Positions 24,109 through 32,936 of a stretch of DNA of 64,000 nt are shown in pieces. Below the pieces are notes generated by a model. That model worked only from the letters and a program-made list of their open reading frames with translations. It did no database searches and had not been told where the DNA came from. A program made the position numbers and the translations under genes. Position 1 is the stretch's first letter, and each line of letters opens with the position of its first letter. The DNA comes from Hymenobacter rubripertinctus (GTDB lineage Bacteria; Bacteroidota; Bacteroidia; Cytophagales; Hymenobacteraceae). Location of the stretch: the NCBI RefSeq assembly GCF_003583925.1, contig NZ_QYCN01000012.1, positions 39,134 through 103,133 of the forward strand. The letters run 5' to 3'.

Positions 24109-26031
24109 ATGAATCTCCTCTCTGCCGAAAATCTTTCGAAGAATTATACCGACCGGTGGCTGTTTAAAGACCTGAACTTCGGGCTGCTCCAGGGCCAGCG
24201 CGTGGCGTTCGTGGGCATCAACGGCACCGGCAAAACCACCCTCATGCGCATTCTGGCGGGCCTCGAAGCCCCCGACACTGGCCTGGTGAGCGTGCGTAAA
24301 GGCATCCGGGTGACGTACCTGGGCCAGCAGCCGGTTTTCGATGAAAGCCTGAGCGTGGAAGAAACCATCTTCGCCAGCCAGAACGACACGCTCAAGGCCA
24401 TCAAGGAGTACGAGCACGTGGTGAACGACCCCGACCACAAATCCGACGATTTGCAGCGGGTGCTGGAGCGCATGGATGCCCTCAACGCTTGGGACTACGA
24501 GGCCCAGGTGCAGCAGATTCTGAGCCGGCTGGGCATTCTGGGTGAGCTGCTCACGCGCAACGTGAGCCAGCTTTCGGGCGGGCAGCGCAAGCGCGTGGCC
24601 CTGGCCCGGGTGCTCATTGAGGAGCCCGACGTGCTGCTGCTCGACGAACCCACCAACCACCTCGACCTGGCTACCATCGAGTGGCTCGAAAACCGCCTCT
24701 CCTCCCCCAGCCTCACGCTGCTCATGGTCACCCACGACCGGTACTTTCTGGATAGCGTGGCCAACGAAATCGTGGAGCTCGACAAGGGCCAGATGTACCG
24801 CTACCAGGGCAACTATGCTTATTTCGTGGAGAAAAAGGCCGACCGCGAAATGCGCCAGGCCACCGAAGTAGAGAAGGCCCGCCAGCTGTTCAAGAAGGAG
24901 CTCGACTGGATGCGCCGCATGCCCCAGGCCCGCGGTACCAAGCAGAAGGCCCGCATCGACGCCTTCTACATTACCAAGGAAAAGGCCAGCACCAACCTGA
25001 GCAAGCAGAACGTGGAGCTGAGTGTGAAAACCACCCGCCAGGGCGGTAAAATCATCGAAGCCAGCCACCTCAACAAGCAGTTCGGCGACAACGTGGTGCT
25101 GGATGATTTCAGCTACGTATTCAAGAAAAAGGACCGTATTGGCTTAGTAGGCCCCAACGGGGCGGGCAAATCCACGCTGCTCAACATGCTCACCGGCAAG
25201 CTCGCCCCCGATTCCGGCACCATTGAGGTGGGCCAGACCACCGTATTCGGCTACTATACCCAGACGGAGCTCGAATTCGACCCCACTCAGCGCGTGATTG
25301 ACATTGTGAAGGAAGTGGCTGAAGTGGTGGAGCTGGCCAACGGCGACGTGCTCACGGCCAGCCAGTTCCTGAGTTTGTTCCTGTTTCCGCCGGCCCAGCA
25401 GTACACGCTGGTAAACAAGCTCAGCGGGGGCGAGAAGCGCCGGTTGCAGCTGTTGCGGGTGCTTATCAAGAACCCCAACTTCCTGATTCTTGACGAGCCT
25501 ACGAATGACCTCGATCTGGGCACGCTCAACATCCTGGAAGATTTCCTGCTCCACTTCGGCGGCTGCCTGCTCATCGTCAGCCACGACCGCTACTTCCTCG
25601 ACCAGCTGGCCGAGCACCTGTTCGTGCTCGAACCGGGCGGGGCCGTGCTCAACTTCCCCGGTAACTACACCGACTACCGCGAGTACCTGGCCGAACGCGA
25701 AACCGAAGCGGCGCTGGTAGAAGAAGAAAAAGCCGCCAAAACCGCCCGCGCCGCTGCTAAGGTAGCGGCCGCCGCGCCGGCCCCGGTAGCCGCGCCGGCC
25801 GCGCCGAAGCCAGCTACCCGCAAGGCCTCGTTTGCCGAGAAGAAGGAGTACGAAACCCTGGAAAAAGAGCTGGCCAAGCTGGAAGCCCGCAAGCAGGAGC
25901 TCATCGAAGGCCTTAACTTCGGCACCGGCTCCCACCAGGAGCTGGCCGACTGGGCCGCCGAGCTCAAGCGCACCGAAACTGCCCTCGACGACAAAGGCAT
26001 GCGCTGGCTGGAACTGGCCGAGTTGGGGTAA
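24109..26031 (+). CDS. ABC-F family ATPase (Uup-like)
   Basis: 640 residues with two ABC cassettes and no membrane domain. Cassette 1 has Walker A GINGTGKTT (about 36-44), signature LSGGQRKRV, Walker B LLLDEPTNHLDL. An intervening linker with basic residues (RMPQARGTKQKAR) follows. Cassette 2 has GPNGAGKST, signature LSGGEKRRL and LILDEPTNDLDL. The C-terminus has an Ala/Pro-rich linker (about 570-590) and a charged coiled coil, as in Uup. ABC-F proteins act on the ribosome E site or on branched DNA intermediates. Confidence 0.93.
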   Translation: MNLLSAENLSKNYTDRWLFKDLNFGLLQGQRVAFVGINGTGKTTLMRILAGLEAPDTGLVSVRKGIRVTYLGQQPVFDESLSVEETIFASQNDTLKAIKEYEHVVNDPDHKSDDLQRVLERMDALNAWDYEAQVQQILSRLGILGELLTRNVSQLSGGQRKRVALARVLIEEPDVLLLDEPTNHLDLATIEWLENRLSSPSLTLLMVTHDRYFLDSVANEIVELDKGQMYRYQGNYAYFVEKKADREMRQATEVEKARQLFKKELDWMRRMPQARGTKQKARIDAFYITKEKASTNLSKQNVELSVKTTRQGGKIIEASHLNKQFGDNVVLDDFSYVFKKKDRIGLVGPNGAGKSTLLNMLTGKLAPDSGTIEVGQTTVFGYYTQTELEFDPTQRVIDIVKEVAEVVELANGDVLTASQFLSLFLFPPAQQYTLVNKLSGGEKRRLQLLRVLIKNPNFLILDEPTNDLDLGTLNILEDFLLHFGGCLLIVSHDRYFLDQLAEHLFVLEPGGAVLNFPGNYTDYREYLAERETEAALVEEEKAAKTARAAAKVAAAAPAPVAAPAAPKPATRKASFAEKKEYETLEKELAKLEARKQELIEGLNFGTGSHQELADWAAELKRTETALDDKGMRWLELAELG

Positions 26032-26183
26032 ATGAGCGCGCAACCAGCACGTTGGGCGTGGGCAAATGCTGAGCCCAGCGGATCTGACGGCTTCCCGAAA
26101 ACAATTGAGCAGCCGGACCGCTTAGCTGCAACTTCCTGGCAGTTGATGCTTCTTTCTCCCAACCTCACCATTTCCTTACTTCC

Positions 26184-26708
26184 ATGAAATCAATTCGCTT
26201 TTTCAGCTTTTTGCTGCTGCTGCTGCTGGCCGTGCTGAGTACTGTGCCGGGTGTTGCCCAGGATCAGAAAGGGCCGCCCGCCAGCCCACCGGCCACGGCC
26301 ACCGGTAAAATCGGCAAGGCCACCGTAGCAGTGGCCTATAGCAGCCCCTCGGTGAAGGGCCGCCCGGTTTGGGGCCAGCTAGTGCCCTACAACGAAGTAT
26401 GGCGCGCCGGAGCCAACGATGCCACCACCTTCACCACCGACCAGCCCCTGAAAGTGGAAGGCCAGGTGCTGCCCGCCGGCACTTACAGCCTGTTTGCCAT
26501 TCCCACCGAAAAGCAGTGGACCATCATTTTCAACAAAACGGCCAAGCAGTGGGGCGCATACAAGTACGACGCCAAGCAGGATGCCCTGCGCGTAACTGTA
26601 ACGCCAAAAAAAGTCACTACGTCCGCCGAAAAGCTCCTGTACGACGTGACGCCCAAGGGCCTGGTGCTACGTTGGGAAAACCTGGAAATTCCGGTTGCCC
26701 TCAGATAG
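26184..26708 (+). CDS. DUF2911 secreted protein
   Basis: 174 residues. Signal peptide of about 26 residues (MKSIRFFSFLLLLLLAVLST...GVAQ). The body has the DUF2911 pattern: VAYSSPSVKGRPVWGQLVPY, then VWRAGANDATTFTT, LPAGTYSLFAIP, and KQWTIIFNK. The family is widespread in Bacteroidota, with a small beta-sandwich in the periplasm and unknown function. Gene is single and ends at a strong bidirectional terminator. Confidence 0.92.
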   Translation: MKSIRFFSFLLLLLLAVLSTVPGVAQDQKGPPASPPATATGKIGKATVAVAYSSPSVKGRPVWGQLVPYNEVWRAGANDATTFTTDQPLKVEGQVLPAGTYSLFAIPTEKQWTIIFNKTAKQWGAYKYDAKQDALRVTVTPKKVTTSAEKLLYDVTPKGLVLRWENLEIPVALR

Positions 26709-26722
26709 CATCCGGTTTTCAT

Positions 26723-26770
26723 TACACCAAAAAGGCTCTTTCCTGAATTGGAAAGAGCCTTTTTGGTGTA
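26723..26770. terminator. Bidirectional terminator between convergent genes
   Basis: 21-base perfect arms (TACACCAAAAAGGCTCTTTCC and complement) with loop TGAATT, between genes converging on it. Confidence 0.88.
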
Positions 26771-26783
26771 ACGAAAATCTTTA

Positions 26784-27512
26784 TCAGAGCACTTTTTGAG
26801 TGAAGTAGTACTGCAACGGGCGCTCATCAAAAAAGAGGACGAACTCCAATTGCCTGGCCGAATCGAGGCGGGGAAAATAGACGAGGCCGCGCACCTGGTC
26901 GCCGGGTTGCAGGGTAGCCTGGCGCAGCATGCTGGTGGCCTGCTGCGCCACAGCGGTGTGCAGGGCCTGCGCTTCGTCGGCATGGCCGGCCCGCTGGCTG
27001 TCGAAGTAGATCTGGTCGTCCTGGTGACGGGCTTCGCGAGCCTCCTCCTGGGCCTTGGTTTCGTCCTTTTTGATGCTGGCGACATCCTCGACCGTGTTAA
27101 CGACCATCGTCAGCAGCTCAAACCAGCTCGATCCGTTTGCCTTGGCGGCTTCCTGGTCGCGGCGGGCCGCCAACGTTGTAAGGAAGGCTTCCGGGTCGCG
27201 GGCCGGGCGGCGGCCCAGGGCAAGGGCGTGGAGGCTATCGGGCCGTGGCTGGTAGTAGAACGTGGCCGGATTCACCGTCACGGCGTGGGCGCCGGCATTG
27301 CTGAACTCCGCCTGAAACACCAGCTCCTCCTGCTCCGCCCGCAAAAACCAGAAGCGCACGTACACGCTGTCGGGGTGGCTTACCAAGTCGCGGGCCGGGC
27401 CACTACCCCCGCCGGTGGGCTGCAAGCTCAGCACCCGGGTTGGAGCGCAGGCCGTGAGCAAGCCCCCCGCAAGAACGGGCCGCGCCCACCGCAATAAAAC
27501 ACGAATCAGCAT
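26784..27512 (-). CDS. Predicted lipoprotein, unknown function
   Basis: 242 residues from an ATG at 27512. An in-frame ATG 33 bases upstream would give an unusually long n-region. The N-terminus is a lipoprotein signal with lipobox LLTAC (Cys about residue 22). The mature part has a beta-like segment VYVRFWFLRAEQEELVFQAEF, a charged helical region (KKDETKAQEEAREARHQDDQ) and a C-terminal beta segment ending QYYFTQKVL. Family unknown. It should sit in the outer or inner membrane, facing the periplasm. Confidence 0.7.
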   Translation of the reverse strand: MLIRVLLRWARPVLAGGLLTACAPTRVLSLQPTGGGSGPARDLVSHPDSVYVRFWFLRAEQEELVFQAEFSNAGAHAVTVNPATFYYQPRPDSLHALALGRRPARDPEAFLTTLAARRDQEAAKANGSSWFELLTMVVNTVEDVASIKKDETKAQEEAREARHQDDQIYFDSQRAGHADEAQALHTAVAQQATSMLRQATLQPGDQVRGLVYFPRLDSARQLEFVLFFDERPLQYYFTQKVL

Positions 27513-27615
27513 CAGGCAAAAGCAATAACGTTGACGATAAGACAAACCAAACGCCGACCCAATAATTGGTTCGGCGCTATATAGACGCTGCTGGCAATAA
27601 TAGGGCCTGTTTCGG

Positions 27616-27963
27616 CTACTTCAGCACCAATGGCAACCGCGCGGCCCCGGCCGCATCCACCGGAAAAGGCCAGGTACGGCGCACGGCCATCAGCGGAATG
27701 GCCCCGAACAGGTGCGGAAACCAGGCCTGCCGCCCGGCGGCCCATTCCCGCTCCACCCGCACGCCGGCCGCATCCAGAACGGCTTCATCCAGCTCCAGCA
27801 GCACCGTGCCGGGGCTGGCGCGGTAATAGAGCCGGGCCGTTTCCAGCACCTGCCCCAGCTCGGATGCGTGAATGAACCCCTCGGCGACCAGATCGGCGCT
27901 GGCGAAAAAACCGGTTTCTTGGGCCTGCTGCCAGTCGGCAGGTTGGGCGATGCGGTAGATCAA
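27616..27963 (-). CDS. DUF952 family protein
   Basis: 115 residues, matching the family in size and motif order: IYRIAQPADWQQAQETGFF, EGFIHASELGQV, VLLELDEAVL, FPHLFGAIPL. The function of DUF952 is not established; the fold is like ADP-ribosyl-processing or related enzymes. Gene is isolated, with a repeat-rich gap upstream (27964-28795). Confidence 0.85.
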   Translation of the reverse strand: MIYRIAQPADWQQAQETGFFASADLVAEGFIHASELGQVLETARLYYRASPGTVLLELDEAVLDAAGVRVEREWAAGRQAWFPHLFGAIPLMAVRRTWPFPVDAAGAARLPLVLK

Positions 27964-28795
27964 CTGGAATTAAAAATTAAGAGTGACAAGTCAGCACTGT
28001 AGCGGTTTCGAGAACGGTGGCCCAGTCGGTTGTAGAGACGCATCTTGGCATCTGCTCGTGGAACGAAACCAGCCGAACAGCGCGGACGCCGAGACGCAAT
28101 GAGGCCTCTCTACGGCGCGGGTTTATGGTTCGCCAAACTCGCTACATAGGCGCGAACAACGAGCCGCAGCTAGGCGGCTCTATTGCAACCGGATGAACTG
28201 TTCACGAAATGGGAATGGCATTCAAACGCACGTCGGGAATAAACGAGCCACATGGACTGTCGTCCTTTAGAAAAGACAGAACAAACGCATGAACGGTAGG
28301 TCCTGTCATTTTCAGCGTCCAGGGCTACTGTAGCGGTGAGCGTTTCCAAAGCCGCACGCTCATCACAGTGCCCTCAGACGCGGCCAAAGCATTCGGCTGT
28401 TTGGTCAGGCGTTTGCCCTGCAAAAAAGGTAGGTTATTTTTCTGTGCTAAAAAAATAACCTACCTTTTTTGAAACATCCCCTATACGGGACACCCGGTTG
28501 TCGAGCCGCCTGGTTGCGGCTCGTCGTTCGCGCCGTGGTTACGTCGTGGTTCAACTGTGTCGTTCAACGCCGGACCGCAACCAGGCGGCTCGACAACGAC
28601 CCGGTGCATCGTTCACGAAATGGCTGTAGCCGAACGTTGTGGCAGCGCGACTTACCCGCTCCCCGATAAACCCGACCGGTGTCATTGGAAAAAAATGCGC
28701 GAAGCCTCTGCTTCGCGCCACAAAAAAAGGGAGCTGGCGACATGTGCCGCCAGCTCCCTTTTACAATTTTTCACTTCTGTTTTTCAACTGAAATG
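27964..28795. repeat. Gene-free island of palindromic repeats
   Basis: An 832-base gap with no credible gene but several symmetrical elements: an about 83-base GTAGAGACGC palindrome (28034-28113), two homologous copies (about 28161-28212 and 28573-28623) that both end GTTCACGAAATGG, a perfect 21-base inverted repeat (28421-28441 and 28451-28471), a perfect 23-base inverted repeat (28497-28519 and 28575-28597) with a GAGCCGCCTGGTTGCGG core, a 9-bp hairpin (28697-28718, GCGCGAAGC arms), and the terminator of the next gene at 28725-28762. Confidence 0.75.
28725..28762 (-). terminator. Terminator of the 28796-29182 gene
   Basis: AAAAGGGAGCTGGCG pairs with CGCCAGCTCCCTTTT. On the minus strand a run of T follows, 33 bases past the stop codon. 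Confidence 0.8.
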
Positions 28796-29182
28796 CTACG
28801 CTTTCCAGACTTCCTGCTGCACGGCTTTACCCACGGTGAGCAGCAGGCGCACGGGCGTGGGCACCAGGGTCAGGCGGGCTTCTTTGCCGGAATATTTTTC
28901 CGAATCGATCCAGACGCCTTCCTTGGGGCCGGGCTTACCGCTGGTGTTGGCCGGCAGGTAAGCCGTGGGCAGCAGCACATCGGTGTCGGAGCTCAGCTCG
29001 TCGTGGACTTTTTCGAGGGCCGTTTCCAGGAACGTGCCGTACTCATCGTTGAAATCGTCTTCGAGGTCGTGGAGTTCTTCCTCTACGTCGTCGTAGCGGG
29101 CATCATCGTAGGTGAGCTTGTGCAGCTCGGCTTTTTTCTCGATGATGGTTACGAGGGCGCGGTTCAGCTCTTCCGAATTCAT
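28796..29182 (-). CDS. Conserved hypothetical acidic protein
   Basis: 128 residues. N-terminal half is an acidic helical region (VTIIEKKAELHKLTYDDARY, then DDVEEELHDLEDDFNDEYG). The C-terminal half has GVWIDSEKYSGKEARLTLVP, a small beta segment. I do not recognise the family. Likely cytoplasmic, with no signal peptide. It is divergent from hppD, with a -7-like CACCTTTGC about 25 bases upstream of its start. Confidence 0.7.
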   Translation of the reverse strand: MNSEELNRALVTIIEKKAELHKLTYDDARYDDVEEELHDLEDDFNDEYGTFLETALEKVHDELSSDTDVLLPTAYLPANTSGKPGPKEGVWIDSEKYSGKEARLTLVPTPVRLLLTVGKAVQQEVWKA

Positions 29183-29383
29183 AAGGCTAAGGCAATGGGT
29201 TCAGCTGCAAAGGTGGGGAGGATTCGGCAGTTTCGCACATCTTTTCCCCTTAGCGGGCGTACGAAAACCAGGCACTTTTGGCTTAGTGAAGCCAACAAAT
29301 TGACCAATGCCGGAATCATTTGTCCGAAACCAGTAGTTTTACCTGACTGAATTTCCTCCGCCCCACCCCTCTTTCTACTCACT

Positions 29384-30517
29384 ATGCAAACCATGACCTC
29401 CCCGGCCGTTCAGGCCCATCCCGCCGACGATTTCCTGCCCCTCAACGGCACCGACTACCTCGAATTCTACGTCGGCAACGCCAAGCAGTCGGCCTATTTC
29501 TACCAGGCTGCCTTCGGCTTCGAGCTGGTGGCCTACGCCGGCCCCGAAACCGGCGTGCGCGACCGGGCCAGCTACGTGCTCCAGCAAAATAAAATCCGGC
29601 TGGTGCTCACCACTTCCCTGCTGCCCGACTCCGACATTACGCGCCACGTAGCCCAGCACGGCGACGGGGTGAAGGTGATGGCCCTGTGGGTGGACGACGC
29701 CCGTAAATCGTTCGAGGAAACCACCAGGCGCGGCGCCAAAGTGGCCTTCGAGCCCTACGTTATCGAGGATGAGCACGGCTCCGTGACGCTGGCCGGCATC
29801 TACACCTACGGTGAAACCATCCACACTTTTGTGGAGCGCAGCGCCTACTCCGGCCCTTTCCTGCCGGGTTTCGTGGCCCGCAGCAGCGGCATTCCGCAGG
29901 GCAACCCCGTGGGCTTGCAGTACGTGGACCACTGCGTGGGCAACGTGGGCTGGGGCGAGATGAACCAGTGGGTGAAGTTCTACGAGGACGTGCTGGGCTT
30001 CAAACTACTCATCACGTTTGACGATGACGACATCTCGACCGAGTATTCGGCCCTGATGAGTAAGGTGGTCAGCAATGGCAATGGCTTCGTGAAATTCCCT
30101 ATCAATGAGCCCGCCGAAGGCAAGAAGAAAAGCCAGATTGAGGAGTACCTCGACTTCTACCACGGCCCCGGCGTGCAGCACATGGCCCTGCTCACCCACG
30201 ACATCCGCACGACGGTAACCGAGCTGCGCCGCCGCGGCGTGGAGTTCCTCAACGTACCCAACACCTACTACGACGACCTGCTGGAGCGCGTGGGCCACAT
30301 CGACGAGGACCTGGACAGCATCCGCGACCTGAATCTGCTTGTGGACCGCGACGAGGAAGGCTACCTGCTCCAGATTTTCACAAAGCCCGTGGAAGACCGG
30401 CCTACCGTGTTCTACGAAATCATCCAGCGCAAGGGCGCCAAGAGCTTCGGCAAAGGCAACTTCAAGGCCCTGTTTGAAGCCATTGAGCGCGAGCAGGACC
30501 TGCGCGGCAACTTGTAG
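29384..30517 (+). CDS. hppD: 4-hydroxyphenylpyruvate dioxygenase
   Basis: 377 residues, standard length. It converts 4-hydroxyphenylpyruvate to homogentisate in tyrosine breakdown, using Fe(II) and O2. Two VOC domains are evident. The three iron ligands are in YVDHCVGNVG (His about 183), GVQHMALLTHDI (His about 265) and FYEIIQRKG (Glu about 344). GFGKGNF-type C-terminal motif appears as SFGKGNFKALFEAIEREQ. It could start at the ATG at 29393. No other homogentisate-pathway gene is in the window. Confidence 0.96.
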   Translation: MQTMTSPAVQAHPADDFLPLNGTDYLEFYVGNAKQSAYFYQAAFGFELVAYAGPETGVRDRASYVLQQNKIRLVLTTSLLPDSDITRHVAQHGDGVKVMALWVDDARKSFEETTRRGAKVAFEPYVIEDEHGSVTLAGIYTYGETIHTFVERSAYSGPFLPGFVARSSGIPQGNPVGLQYVDHCVGNVGWGEMNQWVKFYEDVLGFKLLITFDDDDISTEYSALMSKVVSNGNGFVKFPINEPAEGKKKSQIEEYLDFYHGPGVQHMALLTHDIRTTVTELRRRGVEFLNVPNTYYDDLLERVGHIDEDLDSIRDLNLLVDRDEEGYLLQIFTKPVEDRPTVFYEIIQRKGAKSFGKGNFKALFEAIEREQDLRGNL

Positions 30518-30524
30518 TTGAGTG

Positions 30525-30697
30525 CATAGCTGTTAGTGCTTGGTGCTTAGGCTGGTGATTGAACCTTGCGTTCGGTTGTTCGGCCTAGGCACTATACATT
30601 AGCAGCCCATAACGAAACCAACTTTTTCTTTCCCGCCGCCACCCCGCACCGGCTGACCCGACCTAATTACTACGCACCAACAACTAAGCACTAAACA
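30525..30697. repeat. Heptamer-phased inverted array (TAGTG type)
   Basis: The plus strand reads GTGCATA, GCTGTTA, GTGCTTG, GTGCTTA in 7-base steps from about 30526. The complement of the right end reads TTTAGTG, CTTAGTT, GTTGGTG, CGTAGTA in the same phase. The middle holds GGCCTAGGCACTA, complementary to TAGTGCTTGGTGCTTAGGC. It fills the whole gap between hppD and the phosphomutase gene. Confidence 0.55.
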
Positions 30698-32434
30698 ATG
30701 GCCCTCTCCCCCGACCTGCAAACCAAAATCAACACCTGGCTGACCAACGATTACGACGCGGCCACTCAGGCGGAAATCCGGGACCTGCTGGCCGGTAACC
30801 AAGACGACCAACTCTCCGACGCGTTTTACCGCAACCTCGAATTTGGTACCGGCGGGCTGCGCGGCATCATGGGCGCGGGCTCCAACCGCATGAACCGTTA
30901 CACGCTGGGCATGGCCACCCAGGGCCTGAGCAACTACCTGCTCCAGCAGTTCCCGGGTCAGGAAATTAAGGTGGCCATTGCCCACGATTCGCGCAACAAC
31001 AGCCCTGAATTTGCACGCATCGCGGCCGATATTTTTTCCGCCAACGGCATCACCGTGTTTCTGTTCGATGCGTTGCGGCCCACGCCCGAGCTGTCGTTTG
31101 CCATCCGCTTCCTGGGTTGCCAGAGCGGCTGCGTGGTCACGGCCTCGCACAACCCCAAGGAGTACAACGGCTTTAAAGTGTACTGGAACGATGGGGCCCA
31201 GGTAGTGGCGCCCCACGACCAGAACATCATCCGGGAGGTGGAAGGCATCCAGTCGGTGCGGGAGGTAAAGTTCCAGGCCGACCCGGCGCGCATTCATCTG
31301 GTGGGAGCCGAAATTGATGCCGCCTACCTGGCCCAGGTGAAACAGCTCAGCATCAACCCGGCCGCCGTGCAGCGCCAGCACGACCTGAAAATCGTGTACA
31401 CGCCTTTGCACGGCACGGGCATTACGCTGGTTCCGGCGGCCCTGGCCCAGCTCGGGTTCGATAACGTGCACATCGTGGCCGCCCAGGCCACGCCCGACGG
31501 CAACTTCCCCACCGTGCTCTCGCCCAATCCCGAGGAGAAAGTAGCCATGCAGATGGCCCTCGACGAAGCCCAGCAACTCGATGCCGACCTCGTGCTGGCC
31601 ACCGACCCCGATTCCGACCGCGTGGGCATCGCCCTGAAAAACAACGCCGGCGAGTGGGTGCTCGTCAACGGCAACCAGACGGCTGCCCTGCTCACCCACT
31701 ACCTGCTCTCGGCCCGCCAGCAGGCCGGCAAACGCACCGATCAGGATTTCATCGTCTATACCATCGTGACCAGCGACGTGCTCGGCGACATTGCCCGCGC
31801 CCAGGGCGTGAAGGCCTACCAGACGCTGACCGGCTTCAAGTACATTGCCGGCATTATCCGGGAGCTGGAGGGCCAGGAAACCTACATCGGGGGCGGCGAG
31901 GAAAGCTACGGCTACATGATCGGCGACTTCGTGCGCGACAAGGACGCCGTTTCCGCCTGCGCCCTGCTGGCCGAAATGGCTGCCGTGGCCAAGGACCAGG
32001 GCCACACCCTGTACCAGGAAATGGTACAGATGTACCTGACCTACGGTTTCTACAAGGAGCACCTGATTTCCATCACCAAAAAGGGCCAGCGCGGAGCCCA
32101 GGAAATTCAGGAGATGATGCGCGAGTTGCGCGCCACCCCACCCGCTACCATCGCGGGCCAGCCCGTAGTAGAGCTGCGCGACTACAAAACCGGCAGAATC
32201 AAGAACCTGCGCACCGGCCTCGAAACCGAAACCGGCCTCGAAAGCAGCAATGTGCTCCAGTTCATTCTCGAAGACGGCAGCAAAATTTCGGCCCGGCCCA
32301 GCGGTACCGAGCCCAAAATCAAGTTCTACTTCAGCGTTAAGCAGCCCCTGGAATCGGCCGTGGACTTCGACCTGGCCGACCGCCTGGCCGGGGAGAAAAT
32401 TCAGGCCATTATCGCGGACATGCAGCTCCAGTAG
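30698..32434 (+). CDS. Phosphoglucomutase/phosphomannomutase family enzyme
   Basis: 578 residues, the length of bacterial PgcA-type phosphohexomutases. It interconverts hexose 1- and 6-phosphates. The catalytic serine loop is VTASHNPKEYNGFKVYW (about 145-160). The metal loop is ATDPDSDRVG (about 302-311). The sugar loop is GGGEESYGYM (about 400). The phosphate loop is RPSGTEPKIKFYF (about 531). It supplies glucose-1-phosphate or mannose-1-phosphate for wall and polysaccharide synthesis. It ends at a strong symmetrical hairpin. Confidence 0.95.
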   Translation: MALSPDLQTKINTWLTNDYDAATQAEIRDLLAGNQDDQLSDAFYRNLEFGTGGLRGIMGAGSNRMNRYTLGMATQGLSNYLLQQFPGQEIKVAIAHDSRNNSPEFARIAADIFSANGITVFLFDALRPTPELSFAIRFLGCQSGCVVTASHNPKEYNGFKVYWNDGAQVVAPHDQNIIREVEGIQSVREVKFQADPARIHLVGAEIDAAYLAQVKQLSINPAAVQRQHDLKIVYTPLHGTGITLVPAALAQLGFDNVHIVAAQATPDGNFPTVLSPNPEEKVAMQMALDEAQQLDADLVLATDPDSDRVGIALKNNAGEWVLVNGNQTAALLTHYLLSARQQAGKRTDQDFIVYTIVTSDVLGDIARAQGVKAYQTLTGFKYIAGIIRELEGQETYIGGGEESYGYMIGDFVRDKDAVSACALLAEMAAVAKDQGHTLYQEMVQMYLTYGFYKEHLISITKKGQRGAQEIQEMMRELRATPPATIAGQPVVELRDYKTGRIKNLRTGLETETGLESSNVLQFILEDGSKISARPSGTEPKIKFYFSVKQPLESAVDFDLADRLAGEKIQAIIADMQLQ

Positions 32435-32449
32435 CCGCCTCATACTTCT

Positions 32450-32512
32450 CTGGTACTAAAGCAGAAACGCCCCGCACAACAAGTGTGCGGGGCGTTTCTG
32501 CTTTAGTACCAG
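32450..32512. terminator. Long symmetrical terminator-like palindrome
   Basis: 29-base perfect arms (starting CTGGTACTAAAGCAGAAACG) with a 5-base loop ACAAG, between convergent genes ending at 32434 and 32536. No T-run, but stem is very stable. It belongs with the perfect long palindromes elsewhere. Confidence 0.75.
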
Positions 32513-32535
32513 GAGGGTGCCAAAAGCGGCGGGGC

Positions 32536-32742
32536 CTACTTCTTGTCCTGGTCGTCTTTAGCAGCTTTGCGGATAGCCGACTCGTCTACCTGGTCACTGA
32601 TGGGCGCGGCAGCGTCGGTTTCGCCATCGGTGGCGGTGGTCATTTTCTTGGTAGCACCAGTCAGGTCGGTGGCGGTGCTGCCGGTTTTGGTCGAATATAC
32701 TTTGTCGTCGTTCTGGTCGGAGGCTTTCTTGGAATCGGTCAT
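32536..32742 (-). CDS. Small disordered acidic protein
   Basis: 68 residues, rich in Asp, Lys, Thr and Ala (MTDSKKASDQNDDKVYS... RKAAKDDQDKK), with no hydrophobic core: an intrinsically disordered cytoplasmic protein, perhaps a stress or desiccation factor. No family recognised. Convergent gene end at a strong palindrome supports it as a real transcript. Confidence 0.55.
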   Translation of the reverse strand: MTDSKKASDQNDDKVYSTKTGSTATDLTGATKKMTTATDGETDAAAPISDQVDESAIRKAAKDDQDKK

Positions 32743-32936
32743 GGAATGGGAAGTTTAGGAACTAAAAAGAGTAAAAGAGCGGGTGGCCGGTGCAGAACCT
32801 AGCCCCAAACCGGCCACCTGCTGCTTAATGATACGGGTAGCGGACGGGCCAGGGTTTAACTTACGAGCCGAATACCACTATTTTGTGGTATTCACGCCCA
32901 TTTTAACTGGTTTCCCTCTGCTAAATATCCGTTGCT

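Noticed and set aside
27964..28795. Possible hidden small gene or IS remnant in the repeat island
   Set aside because: No frame has start, ribosome site and family features; only palindromes and repeats were seen.
30599..32443. 614-codon open frame on the minus strand
   Set aside because: Antisense to the phosphohexomutase; no recognisable domain.
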